From Paramesorhizobium sp049065735 (lineage in GTDB: Bacteria > Pseudomonadota > Alphaproteobacteria > Rhizobiales > Rhizobiaceae): a DNA stretch of 64,000 bases. This document shows, piece after piece, positions 52,492 to 61,303 of this stretch (position 1 is the stretch's first letter; each line of letters starts with the position of its first letter). The notes under the pieces were generated by a model that worked only from the letters and a program-made list of their open reading frames with translations, made no database searches and was not told the origin of the DNA. The position numbers were made by a program, and so were the translations under genes. The stretch covers positions 62,001 through 126,000 of the forward strand of contig NZ_JBAKHD010000007.1 in NCBI RefSeq assembly GCF_049065735.1. The letters run 5' to 3'.

Positions 52492-54279
52492 TCAGTGCGC
52501 CATCATCTCGCGCGCAATTTCCTTTGCGCTCAAAGCGGACGGATAATAGGTCGGCCAGTTCGTCACTTCCTTAAGAAGGGCGGCGCGGTCATTGCCCCAG
52601 TAGAGGTGATAGTGGTCGGCGGCTTCCGGCGCGATCTTGTGGTCGCTGAACTGGATGTATTGCGGCGCCGCCTCGTCGCCATCCACCTTCTTGAAAATAA
52701 AGCGAACGCCGCGATTGCCCTTCTTGTACGTCAGGATTTCGTAGCCGTCGCTGGCATAGCGGGCCTGAAGCGGCTTCCCGTTTTCATAGAAGGTCACGGT
52801 GTCGCCCTTGATCTCGATCCGCTCGACATTCGTCCGGTAGCCGATCTCGTAATAGGCCTTGTATTCCTCGGCGGACTGGTCGCCCTGCTTCGCCTTGTGT
52901 TCCATCACCGGATCGAGCGTTCCGTCCTGGAGATAGGGATAGACCGATTGCCAGTCACCGGCCCAGTCCGAAAGGGGGCGTTCCGTGACCTGGCTGTCCT
53001 CGAAATAGCCTTTGTAGACCGGGTCGTCATGGTCGTGAGAATGCCCGTGAGCCGCGCCTGAGCCGCCGACGGCGACGATGGAGAAGGGCTGGCCTTCGAC
53101 CGGGATCGTGCGGATTTCCTTCACCGTTTCCGGGTCGATCACGCGGATGACGGAATGGCGCGGATCGGTGATGACTATCTCGCCATCGGCAACAGCCAGG
53201 CGCGGACGCGGATCGCGCCAATGACCGTCCTTGCTGTAGGGCTCCGTGACCTTGCCCTTGCGGACGATTTCACCCTTGATCACGTCAAGCACATGCAGAT
53301 TGCCGTCTTCGGTGAGGATATAGGCATTGCGCAGTTCTGCCGGATCGAGCACGAAATCGATGCGCCGGGTCGGCAGCTCGACCAGCCGGTAGGGCTTCTC
53401 ATTGTCCGGGTCGATGAGGACGAGTTTGTCCTCCCCGTAATTGCCGAGGAAAAATTGCATCGCCTTGCCGCCAAGGAGCGTACTTGTATAGCCCTTCGGG
53501 AAATCGGCGGGGTAGGGGAGCATTTGCAGCTTCGGGCCATCAATGCCTCCTGGGCGCGCGACCAGAACGCCCTCCTTGCAGCCGAAGGCGACGAGCCGCG
53601 CGGACATGGCTTCGCCGTGAAGGTCCGTGCAAGTGGCGATATCGCCGACCTGCTTGCCATCCTCGCCGACAACGCGCAGCCCGACGCGGGGCGGCAGCTT
53701 ATCGGGCGGGGTCTCGGCTTTCGTGTCCGGGACCGATACGAGGACATGGCGGCCCATGGTCACGGCGACACCGTGGTGAGGCTCTGTCGTATCGACGCTG
53801 CGCACCTGCGCCTTGCCTTCCAGAAGGGCCGCTTCGTCGATAATGTCCGCCTTGCCGCCATGGTCGTAGAAAAGCACCGCATGATCGTCATGCGGCACCA
53901 CATGGCCGGGGCGCGCGCCTTCAAAGGTCACGGGAAGAAGTGCAGCATCCGAGACGTTGAGATCGCGATGATCGCCATGATCTGAAAATTCGATGCCGGT
54001 CTTAATGACATGCGTGATGCCATGGTCCGGCTGCGTCGCAAAAATGGTCTGGCCGGAGGCGCTGGCGGTCAGCGCCGCATGGCCCTTGAGCTGATAACGG
54101 CCAAGCTCCTTTCCCGTTTCGAAATCGATGGCGCGCACGACCGGCTGGGTATGGTCGGCGACGAATAGCCGCCAAGCCTTCTCCGTATCGCGATCATCGG
54201 CCAGCGCACCCGGCGTGGCCAGGGCGAGTGCCGCGGCCACGATGGCCGTCATGCGGTTTCGGGCGGGGGATATATTCAT
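52492..54279 (-). CDS. aztD: AztD-ZinT fusion, periplasmic zinc metallochaperone
   Basis: A 595-aa exported protein. The signal peptide (1-27) ends at ALA-DD. Residues 30-408 form an AztD-like repeat (beta-propeller) domain rich in His motifs (PHDDHAVLFYDHGGK, TTEPHHGVAV). A His-rich linker HGHSHDHDD (411-419) leads to a ZinT domain (420-595: YKGYFEDSQVTERPLSDWAG, DHKIAPEAADHYHLYWGND). Both parts bind zinc and hand it to importers in other bacteria. A Zur-like palindrome lies 81 bp upstream. No aztABC or znuABC genes are in the window. Confidence 0.88.
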   Translation of the reverse strand: MNISPARNRMTAIVAAALALATPGALADDRDTEKAWRLFVADHTQPVVRAIDFETGKELGRYQLKGHAALTASASGQTIFATQPDHGITHVIKTGIEFSDHGDHRDLNVSDAALLPVTFEGARPGHVVPHDDHAVLFYDHGGKADIIDEAALLEGKAQVRSVDTTEPHHGVAVTMGRHVLVSVPDTKAETPPDKLPPRVGLRVVGEDGKQVGDIATCTDLHGEAMSARLVAFGCKEGVLVARPGGIDGPKLQMLPYPADFPKGYTSTLLGGKAMQFFLGNYGEDKLVLIDPDNEKPYRLVELPTRRIDFVLDPAELRNAYILTEDGNLHVLDVIKGEIVRKGKVTEPYSKDGHWRDPRPRLAVADGEIVITDPRHSVIRVIDPETVKEIRTIPVEGQPFSIVAVGGSGAAHGHSHDHDDPVYKGYFEDSQVTERPLSDWAGDWQSVYPYLQDGTLDPVMEHKAKQGDQSAEEYKAYYEIGYRTNVERIEIKGDTVTFYENGKPLQARYASDGYEILTYKKGNRGVRFIFKKVDGDEAAPQYIQFSDHKIAPEAADHYHLYWGNDRAALLKEVTNWPTYYPSALSAKEIAREMMAH

Positions 54280-54359
54280 GGTGTCCCTTTCTTTCGTAGC
54301 GGGGTGGCAGGCCCGGTTGTGATGGCAGATGTGGTGGACGGTGCCTCACGAGCCTCATT

Positions 54360-54391
54360 AATGTTATTACATATCATATCGTAATAACATT
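54360..54391. promoter_or_regulatory. Zur-like operator upstream of aztD-zinT
   Basis: Arms AATGTTATTAC (54360-54370) and GTAATAACATT (54381-54391) are exact complements separated by 10 bp. The ATGTTAT/ATAACAT halves match the alphaproteobacterial Zur consensus, and each arm also reads as an imperfect Zur box by itself. It implies derepression of the gene under zinc shortage. Confidence 0.7.
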
Positions 54392-54437
54392 ACACAGATG
54401 CCATCTGTCAATCCCCGCAGCCCGGGCAAAATAAATA

Positions 54438-54465
54438 GACGAGCGCGCCCTCCGCCGCGCTCGTC
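54438..54465 (-). terminator. Rho-independent terminator of the SDR gene
   Basis: On the minus strand a perfect 10-bp stem (GACGAGCGCG/CGCGCTCGTC, 8-nt loop) is followed by TATTTATTTT. It lies about 70 nt past the SDR stop codon. Confidence 0.8.
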
Positions 54466-54536
54466 CTTGTCGGCAGTTACCGGGTAATCTCCACTTTGGC
54501 CGTCCAGTCGCGCCCCTCCGGGACGGCGAGGACCGC

Positions 54537-55268
54537 TTAAATCTGCGCTATGCCGCCGTCGACAAATAGCTCGGTTCCCGCAATGTAGCTGGCATCGTCG
54601 CTCAGCAGAAACACTGCCGCCGCCGCGACTTCCTCGGGACGCGCCATGCGGCGGAGCGGAATCTGGGCGATGATCGCATTGCGGAATTCCTCTGACGTAG
54701 CCGCCATCATCGCCGTGTCGGTGGGACCGGGGCTGACGACGTTGACGCGAATGCCGCGCGGGCTCAACTCCGCCGTCCACGTCCGCGCGTAGGAACGCAG
54801 CGCCGCCTTGGTGGAGGAATAGACGCCGCGCTCCGGCACACCTGCCACCCCCGCGATGGATCCGACAAGCACCACCGACGCGCCTTCGCTCAAATCGCCA
54901 AGCGCCGCCTGCATGGCAAAGACCGGGCCACGGACATTGACCGCAAAATGCCGGTCGAAATGCTCCTGCGTCATCTCGCCGAGAGCCGCCGGCTCCGAAA
55001 TGCCGGCATTAAGCACCAGCGCATCGATGCGGCCATGCGCGTCCCGGATGCTTGCGACCGCCCGTGCCACGTCATCAGGCACGCTCGCATCCGCGACAAT
55101 GCCCCGCGCCCCTTGCCCCACCTTCGCCGCAGCCTCCTCCACTTCATCCGCGCGCCGCCCGGTGAGAAACACCGTCGCGCCCTCGGCGGCCAGCCGCTCA
55201 GCGATTGCGAGGCCGATACCCTTCGCTCCGCCGATCACCAACGCCACCTTGTCATCCATTCGAGCCAT
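54537..55268 (-). CDS. SDR family oxidoreductase
   Basis: A 243-aa short-chain dehydrogenase with cofactor motif LVIGGAKGIGLAIAERL, LNAGI in LVLNAGISEP, catalytic YSSTKAALRSYAR and C-terminal SYIAGTELFVDGGIAQI. ATG at 55268 follows AGGAG by 7 nt; a longer frame to 55394 runs through the promoter. It is divergent from an HxlR regulator 83 bp away, which probably controls it. Confidence 0.88.
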   Translation of the reverse strand: MARMDDKVALVIGGAKGIGLAIAERLAAEGATVFLTGRRADEVEEAAAKVGQGARGIVADASVPDDVARAVASIRDAHGRIDALVLNAGISEPAALGEMTQEHFDRHFAVNVRGPVFAMQAALGDLSEGASVVLVGSIAGVAGVPERGVYSSTKAALRSYARTWTAELSPRGIRVNVVSPGPTDTAMMAATSEEFRNAIIAQIPLRRMARPEEVAAAAVFLLSDDASYIAGTELFVDGGIAQI

Positions 55269-55300
55269 CGTCGTCTCCTTTGATTTAACGATGGCAGGAT

Positions 55301-55319
55301 AGGTATACATCGTGTATCT
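55301..55319. promoter_or_regulatory. Candidate HxlR operator
   Basis: AGGTATACATCGTGTATCT is an imperfect dyad (GTATAC/GTGTAT halves; 12 of 18 positions symmetric) in the 83-bp divergent gap between the SDR and HxlR genes. HxlR-type regulators often use GTAC/GTATAC-like dyads. Confidence 0.5.
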
Positions 55320-55351
55320 GATATCAAGAACGCACTTTGGATAGCCTAGAT

Positions 55352-55753
55352 ATGACCGACGATACCGATCTCGAAACACTCTCACAGCGCGCATGTGCCG
55401 ACATGGCGCGGGTGCGCCTCGTGCTGGACAAGATCGCGGACAAATGGACGATCCTGATCCTTACCGTGATCTGCCCGAAACCGGCGCGCTTCAACGAAAT
55501 CAAGAGGCGCCTCGGCGGCGTTACGCACAAGGCGCTGGCAGACGCGCTGAAACGGATGGAGAAGAACGGGCTGGTGACGCGGACGGTGCTGCCGACTGCG
55601 CCCATCGGCGTGGAATACGCCATTACACCGTTGGGCCACTCACTGCGCCAGCCATTCGAGGCCCTTTGCGCCTGGGCGCTCACCCATGGCGATGCCATGG
55701 CAGCAGCATCGTTGCCGCCAGCGGAAGCCGAAACCAGCGGGAAGGAGCGGTAG
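55352..55753 (+). CDS. HxlR family transcriptional regulator
   Basis: A 133-aa winged-helix regulator. The HxlR signature DKWTILILTVICPKPARFNE precedes IKRRLGGVTHKALADALKRM (recognition helix) and GLVTRTVLPTAPIGVEYAIT (wing). ATG at 55352 has only a weak ribosome site; TTG at 55337 is possible. The cysteine in VICP could allow redox sensing, as in some family members. It is divergent from the SDR gene. Confidence 0.9.
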   Translation: MTDDTDLETLSQRACADMARVRLVLDKIADKWTILILTVICPKPARFNEIKRRLGGVTHKALADALKRMEKNGLVTRTVLPTAPIGVEYAITPLGHSLRQPFEALCAWALTHGDAMAAASLPPAEAETSGKER

Positions 55754-55759
55754 CCGGGG

Positions 55760-57817
55760 CTATCGCATCATCGCTGCGACATTGCCGCCATCGACTGTGA
55801 TGACCGCGCCGGTCGATGCCCGTGCCTTCACGAGATGGAGGACGGCTTCTGCCACGTCATCAGCGGTCACCTCGCGCTTCAGAAGATTGCCGCGCATGTA
55901 TATGTCGGGCGTTACTCCCCGCGCGCGCGCCCGTTCCTCGACCATTTCATCCGTCATCAGCCCGGTTCGTATCCGGTCGGGGTGAACTGCGTTCACAGTG
56001 ATGCCGTCACCGGCATGTTCCAGAGAATATTGGCGCATCAAGGCCAGAAGGGCGGCCTTGGACGTGCCGTAAGGACCGAAATCGGAACCCGGATTGACCG
56101 CCTGCTTGCTCACATTGAACACGATTGAGCCGCCCGTTCCCTGTTTTTGCATCACCTTCACCACAGCCCGTGCGATATAGTGATGGCTCCAAAAATTGAG
56201 ATCGAACGCGGCCTTGAACAGCGCATCATCGACTTTGATCAAGGCTCCCTGAAAGGCCGCACCGGCATTGGAAATGAGGATGTCGATGCCGCCAAAATGC
56301 CTGACAATTTCGGCGACGGCATTCTCGGCCGCGGCAGGGTCGGTCAGATCGCAGGCGACGGCGAAGCCGCCGAGGCGCTTTGCTTCTGCTGCGACCCGCT
56401 CAGCATCGATGTCGATCAGGGCGAGCTCGGCGCCTTGGCTTTTCAGATTCTCTGCAATCGCAAGCCCAAGGCCACCGGCTGCGCCCGTCACCACAGCGAT
56501 TTGCCGGGTGAGCGGCTTTTCCGTCTGCTTGGTCAGTTTCACCTGTTCCAGAGACCAATATTCGAGGTCGAAAAGATCTTCCTCCGGCAGGGCTTCGAAC
56601 CGGTCGATACCCTCCGCCCCGCGGATGACCTCGATTGTGGCTTCCGCGACATCAGCGCAGATGCGAGCCGATTTTTGCGTCGCTCCCGCCGCGAAAAGTC
56701 CCACGCCTTCCACGTAAAAGACCCGGGGCATCGGATCGAGCATTTTCTTCCTGCCGCCGGCACGCGCATTGTTGCGCTCGAAATAGGCTTTGTATTCAGC
56801 GGCATAAGCCGCCACCGCCTCTTTCACACCCTCGGCCCATGTGTCGAGGCTGCCAATTTCGGGCCTCGGCAGGGCAATCCCATAGCGCTTGATATGGATG
56901 ACATGCTCCGGCGTCGCGTTGCCGCGGCGCACGAGATCAGCAACATTGGGCGCGCCGCAGAAGTCGAGGATCTCGTCATTCACGCGATGCTCCAGGATGA
57001 AGCGGCGCGGGCGTCCTTCCTGCGATCCCGCCATGGCAATTGCACCGCGCAATACCGGCGCGATATCGCTGGCCGATGCGGAGGATGGGGGGATGGGGTT
57101 AGCGCTGGCGTTGCCGAAAGGATGCAAATTGCCCCTCATGATCCGCTGCTCCGCCCGGTCGATTGCGGCGATCATGTTTTCATAGGCTTCGCGCGGGTCT
57201 TCCGACCAGGTGAAGATACCGTGCTTCAGCAGGATCATGCCGGGAGCATCCGGACGGGCCGAAAAAGCCTTCAGGCAGGCTTTGGAAAGATCGAAACCCG
57301 GCATGACATAGGGAACGACGATCATTTCCGGGAAGGTTTCCCTGATAATCTCCTCGCCACGCGGCTGATTGGTGAGCGCTACGATGGCGTTGGCGTGGGT
57401 ATGGTCCACATGCTTGAACGGCAGGATGGCATGAAGAATGGCCTCGACGGAAGGGTTGGGCGCAGCCGGATCGAGCAGCAATCGCCGCTGCAGCATGACC
57501 ATGTCGTCATCCGACAGCGTCTCGTAATCGACCATTCCCCTCAAGGGCTCGAGGCGCAGCGCCGGCAAGCCGGCAGGCTCGATCGTGCCCATATCCCAGC
57601 CGCTGCCCTTGACGCAGAGCACGGAAACCTCGCTCCCATCATGGTCGGTCAGGACTGTCTTGACGGAGGTATTGCCGCCGCCATGCAGGACGAGCTTCGG
57701 CTCGGAGCCAAGAAGCCGTGTCGTATAGGTCCGGATAGCGACATCGCGGTTAACGCCCGCTTTTTCATATGCGCCGACGACCGCGTCGAAATCCGCCTGT
57801 GACCATTTTGATTTCAT
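55760..57817 (-). CDS. Bifunctional class II aldolase / short-chain dehydrogenase (RhaD-like)
   Basis: A 685-aa fusion. Residues 1-400 are a class II aldolase-type domain with HTHAN (H139, H141), ILLKHGIFTW (H199) and PSVEAILHA (E125). Residues 436-685 are an SDR domain with VTGAAGGLGLAIA (TGAAGGLG at 444-451) and YGTSKAALLAL. This matches rhizobial rhamnulose-1-phosphate aldolase/alcohol dehydrogenase fusions. ATG at 57817 follows AGGGGAA. It is divergent from a SorC regulator and near a PfkB kinase and sugar importer, so the substrate is probably a kinase-phosphorylated ketose, possibly not rhamnulose. Confidence 0.85.
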   Translation of the reverse strand: MKSKWSQADFDAVVGAYEKAGVNRDVAIRTYTTRLLGSEPKLVLHGGGNTSVKTVLTDHDGSEVSVLCVKGSGWDMGTIEPAGLPALRLEPLRGMVDYETLSDDDMVMLQRRLLLDPAAPNPSVEAILHAILPFKHVDHTHANAIVALTNQPRGEEIIRETFPEMIVVPYVMPGFDLSKACLKAFSARPDAPGMILLKHGIFTWSEDPREAYENMIAAIDRAEQRIMRGNLHPFGNASANPIPPSSASASDIAPVLRGAIAMAGSQEGRPRRFILEHRVNDEILDFCGAPNVADLVRRGNATPEHVIHIKRYGIALPRPEIGSLDTWAEGVKEAVAAYAAEYKAYFERNNARAGGRKKMLDPMPRVFYVEGVGLFAAGATQKSARICADVAEATIEVIRGAEGIDRFEALPEEDLFDLEYWSLEQVKLTKQTEKPLTRQIAVVTGAAGGLGLAIAENLKSQGAELALIDIDAERVAAEAKRLGGFAVACDLTDPAAAENAVAEIVRHFGGIDILISNAGAAFQGALIKVDDALFKAAFDLNFWSHHYIARAVVKVMQKQGTGGSIVFNVSKQAVNPGSDFGPYGTSKAALLALMRQYSLEHAGDGITVNAVHPDRIRTGLMTDEMVEERARARGVTPDIYMRGNLLKREVTADDVAEAVLHLVKARASTGAVITVDGGNVAAMMR

Positions 57818-58036
57818 TTGTTGTTCCCCTAGCTGGCCGCCGCATATCCAAATGCGCGCACAAGACATGTTCCGGAAAAACTGGAATTTTCCGATTTAAT
57901 GAAGCCTTATGAAGATCGCACTCCCTCTGTGCACAATTGACATATATATTTGACAATAGTCAACTGATAACGAGCCGAATTGATCGAATGGCATTTCTGT
58001 GCAACTCAGGAACGTGAGAGATAGTGGGAATCAATT
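57818..58036. promoter_or_regulatory. Divergent promoter of aldolase fusion and SorC regulator
   Basis: A 219-bp AT-rich gap. TTGAC-AATA-GTCAA (57950-57963) is a perfect 5-bp-arm dyad, and another TTGAC lies 13 bp earlier (57937-57941). These are plausible SorC-family half-sites, about one and a half helical turns apart. No gene is seen. Confidence 0.55.
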
Positions 58037-59011
58037 ATGAAATTGGGTGATTCATCGCCGCATGCCATCCCTGCGGAGTTCGACGACGCGGTGGTCTGGG
58101 CGGCGTGGCTTTATTACGAAAATCAGTTGACCCAGAACGAAGTCGCCCAGGAAATCGGGGTTTCGCGCGCAACCATCGTCAATTATCTTCAGGAGGCCCG
58201 GCAGAGGGGCGTGGTCAGGATTCTCATGAATCCTGACATCGTCGCGCGCACCGGCATCGCCCGCAAGCTCGCCGCGAAATTCGGCCTCACCGAAGCGCTT
58301 GTCATTCCGACCGAAAAATCCGTTACGCCGGAAGCGCGTCTGAAAGCGTTGGGCACCGGCGGCGCGCGGCTGATCGAGCGAATGGTGAAACCCGGTCAAA
58401 CGATATGCGTGTCCTGGGGCCGCACCGTGCTGGCGGTCGCCGACGCAATCGCGCTGCCGCAGCCGCTGGAGGGGCTGACGGTGGTGCAGGTGACTGGCTC
58501 GTCTATCGGGAAGCGGGAATTCTCCGCCGAGCTGTGCACATCCATCATGGCCCGCAACATGGGGGCGACGAGCATCAACATGCTGGCGCCGGCGGTGCTG
58601 AGCACCGCCGCCCTTCGCGATGCGCTGATGGGCGAGCCGGTGCTCCAGCGGCAATTCGAGCTGATCGCAGAGGCCAGCATGATCGTGTTCGGTGTCGGCA
58701 GCCTTGCTGCCGAAAGTACGATGCGCATTGCCGACGTGGCGAGCAATGAGGAAATCGACGCCTATGCCGCGGAGGGCGCTGCGGCGGTCCTGATCTGCCG
58801 GTTCCTCGATCGCGAGGGCAACCAGATCGCCCGCGAGCTCGACCGCCGCGTCATTGGCATCGAGCTGGACGCGCTGCGCCGCGTTCCAAGCCGGCTTTGC
58901 GTCGCGGGCGGCGCGCACAAAGCCGAAGCAATTCGCGCGGTTCTCGCCGGCGGTTATGCCACGCATCTGGTCACCGACATGGACGCCGCTGAGGCGTTGC
59001 TTGCGAGTTAG
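58037..59011 (+). CDS. SorC/DeoR family sugar-binding transcriptional regulator
   Basis: A 324-aa regulator. N-terminal helix-turn-helix: VVWAAWLYYENQLTQNEVAQ then EIGVSRATIVNYLQEARQRG. The C-terminal sugar-phosphate-binding domain contains CVSWGRTVLAVADAI, the SorC/LsrR family signature GxSxGxT-like. It is the same family as LsrR and probably senses a phosphorylated sugar made by the nearby PfkB kinase. It is divergent from the aldolase fusion and convergent with the kinase across a repeat element. Confidence 0.9.
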   Translation: MKLGDSSPHAIPAEFDDAVVWAAWLYYENQLTQNEVAQEIGVSRATIVNYLQEARQRGVVRILMNPDIVARTGIARKLAAKFGLTEALVIPTEKSVTPEARLKALGTGGARLIERMVKPGQTICVSWGRTVLAVADAIALPQPLEGLTVVQVTGSSIGKREFSAELCTSIMARNMGATSINMLAPAVLSTAALRDALMGEPVLQRQFELIAEASMIVFGVGSLAAESTMRIADVASNEEIDAYAAEGAAAVLICRFLDREGNQIARELDRRVIGIELDALRRVPSRLCVAGGAHKAEAIRAVLAGGYATHLVTDMDAAEALLAS

Positions 59012-59050
59012 GGCAATTTTATTTTTAAACGGAAGCGTTGGCGAGACAGT

Positions 59051-59213
59051 ACCCCCCTCTGCCCTGCCGGGCATCTCCCTCTCAAGGGGGGGGGGGGATT
59101 ACGCTTTCATCGATGCCCGGCACCAATCGCAAACGTCGCAGAATGAAGGCGGAAGATATTGTCAGCCAATCTCCCCCCTTGAGGGGGAGATGCCCGGGAG
59201 GGCAGAGGGGGGT
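59051..59213. repeat. Inverted repeat element with 67-nt loop, second copy
   Basis: Arms 59051-59100 and 59168-59213 (ACCCCCCTCTGCCCTGCCGG onwards) are nearly complementary. The left arm has a run of 12 G (59086-59097) where the right arm implies fewer. The 67-nt loop (59101-59167) is homologous to the reverse complement of the loop of the 12.8-kb element. It fills the gap between the convergent SorC and kinase genes; no gene is seen there. Confidence 0.88.
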
Positions 59214-59259
59214 TGCCTCGCAATTCCGCTAACTCAAATCGCGCTAGCAGCCCATTCCA

Positions 59260-60204
59260 TCACCGTTTGACCGGCGCGCTGTTCATGAATGCGAGCGTCT
59301 CTTCGAACGAGCGGATACCCGCGTCGGATCCGAGTCCCGTCGCCACCAGCGCGGCTGAGGCCTGAGCGAAGTTCAGAGCATTCTTCAGATCCATCTTACG
59401 ATGCAAGGCCGTAATGAACCCCGCATCGAAGGCATCGCCGCAGCCTGTCGTATCCACGACTTCGATCTGAAACGCGGGCTGGCGCATGATCTCACCGGAC
59501 GCATCCATGAAACAGACACCGTCACCGCCGAGCGTGAACACGCAATGCTTTACGCCGCGCTTCAGAAAGAACGTTCCGGCTTCTTCCACGCTGGCCGCAC
59601 CGGAGATCTGTTTCGCCTCCTCAATCGAAGGCATGAAATAGTCGATATGCGGGAAAAGCGGAGCGATGAGATCGAGCGTGCCCTCATTCGCGCCGAGCAG
59701 GTCGAAGGTTGTCGTCCTGCCGCGGGCTTTCGCTTCGGCGAGCAGTTTGCGGCTTGGCTCGCCGTCAAGCTTGGCCAGAAGTCCCGTGCCGCCGAGATGG
59801 ATGATCGGTGGTGCCAAGACGGCGTCGAGCGCGCTGTCGGCGATCTCGAAATGATCGGACGCACCGCGCGCGTGCAGTGCCGGGCGGTCGCCATTGCGGC
59901 GGATATTCAGGATGGTGGAGGATGTGGGGACGCCCTTCAGCCGCTGCATCTGCGCCACATCGACGCCGAAGCGCTGAAGCGTCGCGATGACGAAATCCGC
60001 CTTCTCATCGTCGCCGACTGCGCCGACCGCAAGACAGTTGAGGCCGAGCTTCGCCAGATCCACGACGGTGCCGCCAGCCGTGCCCGCGACGGTCAGGCGG
60101 ATTTCATCGATGAACTCGACATTGCCGCCCGGTGGAATGGCATCGACGGGCCTGCCGAGCACGTCAAGAATGTAAAGCCCGACAACCGACACGTCATGTG
60201 ACAT
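59260..60204 (-). CDS. PfkB family carbohydrate kinase
   Basis: A 314-aa ribokinase-type kinase. N-terminal VVGLYILDVLGRPVDAIPPG with GGTVVDLAKLGLN (sugar site), and C-terminal signature VVDTTGCGDAFDAGFITAL with the catalytic Asp. ATG at 60204 follows GGGAGG by 7 nt; a longer frame to 60375 overlaps the permease. It is the last gene of the importer operon and probably phosphorylates the imported sugar before aldol cleavage. Confidence 0.9.
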   Translation of the reverse strand: MSHDVSVVGLYILDVLGRPVDAIPPGGNVEFIDEIRLTVAGTAGGTVVDLAKLGLNCLAVGAVGDDEKADFVIATLQRFGVDVAQMQRLKGVPTSSTILNIRRNGDRPALHARGASDHFEIADSALDAVLAPPIIHLGGTGLLAKLDGEPSRKLLAEAKARGRTTTFDLLGANEGTLDLIAPLFPHIDYFMPSIEEAKQISGAASVEEAGTFFLKRGVKHCVFTLGGDGVCFMDASGEIMRQPAFQIEVVDTTGCGDAFDAGFITALHRKMDLKNALNFAQASAALVATGLGSDAGIRSFEETLAFMNSAPVKR

Positions 60205-60271
60205 GAAAAACCTCCCAAAAAGATATGAAACCGCGCCTTCGAGCCTCCCGGAAAAGGCGCGCTGATTGTGC

Positions 60272-61303
60272 TCAGGCGCGATTGCGCAGGGCGAAAATCG
60301 TGCCGGCCAGCAGAATGAAGATGCCGACGATGGCAAGTTGCAGCGTGCTCGGAATGCCCACAAAGATGAGAACATTGCTGACGAGCGTTATCAGCAGCAC
60401 ACCGAGCAAGGTGCCGATGACCGAACCCGAACCGCCGGTGATGCGGGCGCCGCCGAGTACGACGGCGGCGATGATTTCCAGTTCCATCCCGGCGAGGTCG
60501 AAGGGATTGGCGAGGCGGTTGCTGGAGACATGCACCACGCCGGCAATCCCTGCCAACAGCCCGGCATAGGCGAAGACGAACAGCCTTACGCGAAAGAGGT
60601 TGATGCCAAGGCGCTCGGCAATGGCCGGATTGCCCCCTACGGCGAAAATCGCGCGGCCCATCAAGGTACGCTCTAAAATGAACCAGGTCACGAGGGCGGC
60701 TGCCGCGAGCACCAGAACCGTGGCGGGCAGAAACGATACGACGCCGTTCGACGCATGATGGGTGAAAAGCGAAGCCTTGCCGAAAGCGTCCATCGCCGCC
60801 GGAATATTCATGAACAGCGCCGTGCCCACGAAGGTCAACAGGAAGCTGCGGATGACATATTGCGTGCCGATGGTGACAATTAGCGACGGCGCCTGCAGTT
60901 TCTGCACCAGAAGGCCGTTCACGGCGCCGAAGGCAGCCCCGCCGAGGGCCGCAAGGATCAGGATAAGCGCCATCGGCATGTCCGGGAACCAGTTCGTGAC
61001 GAGCATGGTGAGCGCGTACATCACGAAGGCTGCGATGGCGGTGAACGATACGTCGATGCCGCCCGAAGCCAGAACGACGAGGACGCCCATCGCGAACAGT
61101 CCGCGCACCACGGATGCCCGCAGAATGTCGAAAATATTGCTCATCTGCAGGAAATCGGGATTGGCGGCGATCACGGCGAGGCATGTCGCCACAGTCAGAA
61201 GCAGGGTGAACAGTTCCGGCCGGCGTCCCATCAGATCCCATAGGCGCTGCCCGGTGCCGCGGGGCGCCTTGCCGGGGATGGTTGCGGATGCGATCTCGCT
61301 CAT
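60272..61303 (-). CDS. Sugar ABC transporter permease (RbsC/LsrC type)
   Basis: A 343-aa permease with about ten hydrophobic segments. Family landmarks are VLASGGIDVSFTAIAAFVMY, GAVNGLLVQKLQAPSLIVTI and IIAAVVLGGARITGGSGSVI. It forms a homodimeric channel, or a heterodimeric one if another permease exists; only one permease gene is present here. It overlaps the ATPase stop by 4 nt. Confidence 0.92.
   Translation of the reverse strand: MSEIASATIPGKAPRGTGQRLWDLMGRRPELFTLLLTVATCLAVIAANPDFLQMSNIFDILRASVVRGLFAMGVLVVLASGGIDVSFTAIAAFVMYALTMLVTNWFPDMPMALILILAALGGAAFGAVNGLLVQKLQAPSLIVTIGTQYVIRSFLLTFVGTALFMNIPAAMDAFGKASLFTHHASNGVVSFLPATVLVLAAAALVTWFILERTLMGRAIFAVGGNPAIAERLGINLFRVRLFVFAYAGLLAGIAGVVHVSSNRLANPFDLAGMELEIIAAVVLGGARITGGSGSVIGTLLGVLLITLVSNVLIFVGIPSTLQLAIVGIFILLAGTIFALRNRA

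Noticed and set aside
56147..57802. 551-aa plus-strand frame opposite the aldolase/dehydrogenase fusion
   Set aside because: Antisense shadow without family features or ribosome site; the minus-strand gene has complete motifs.
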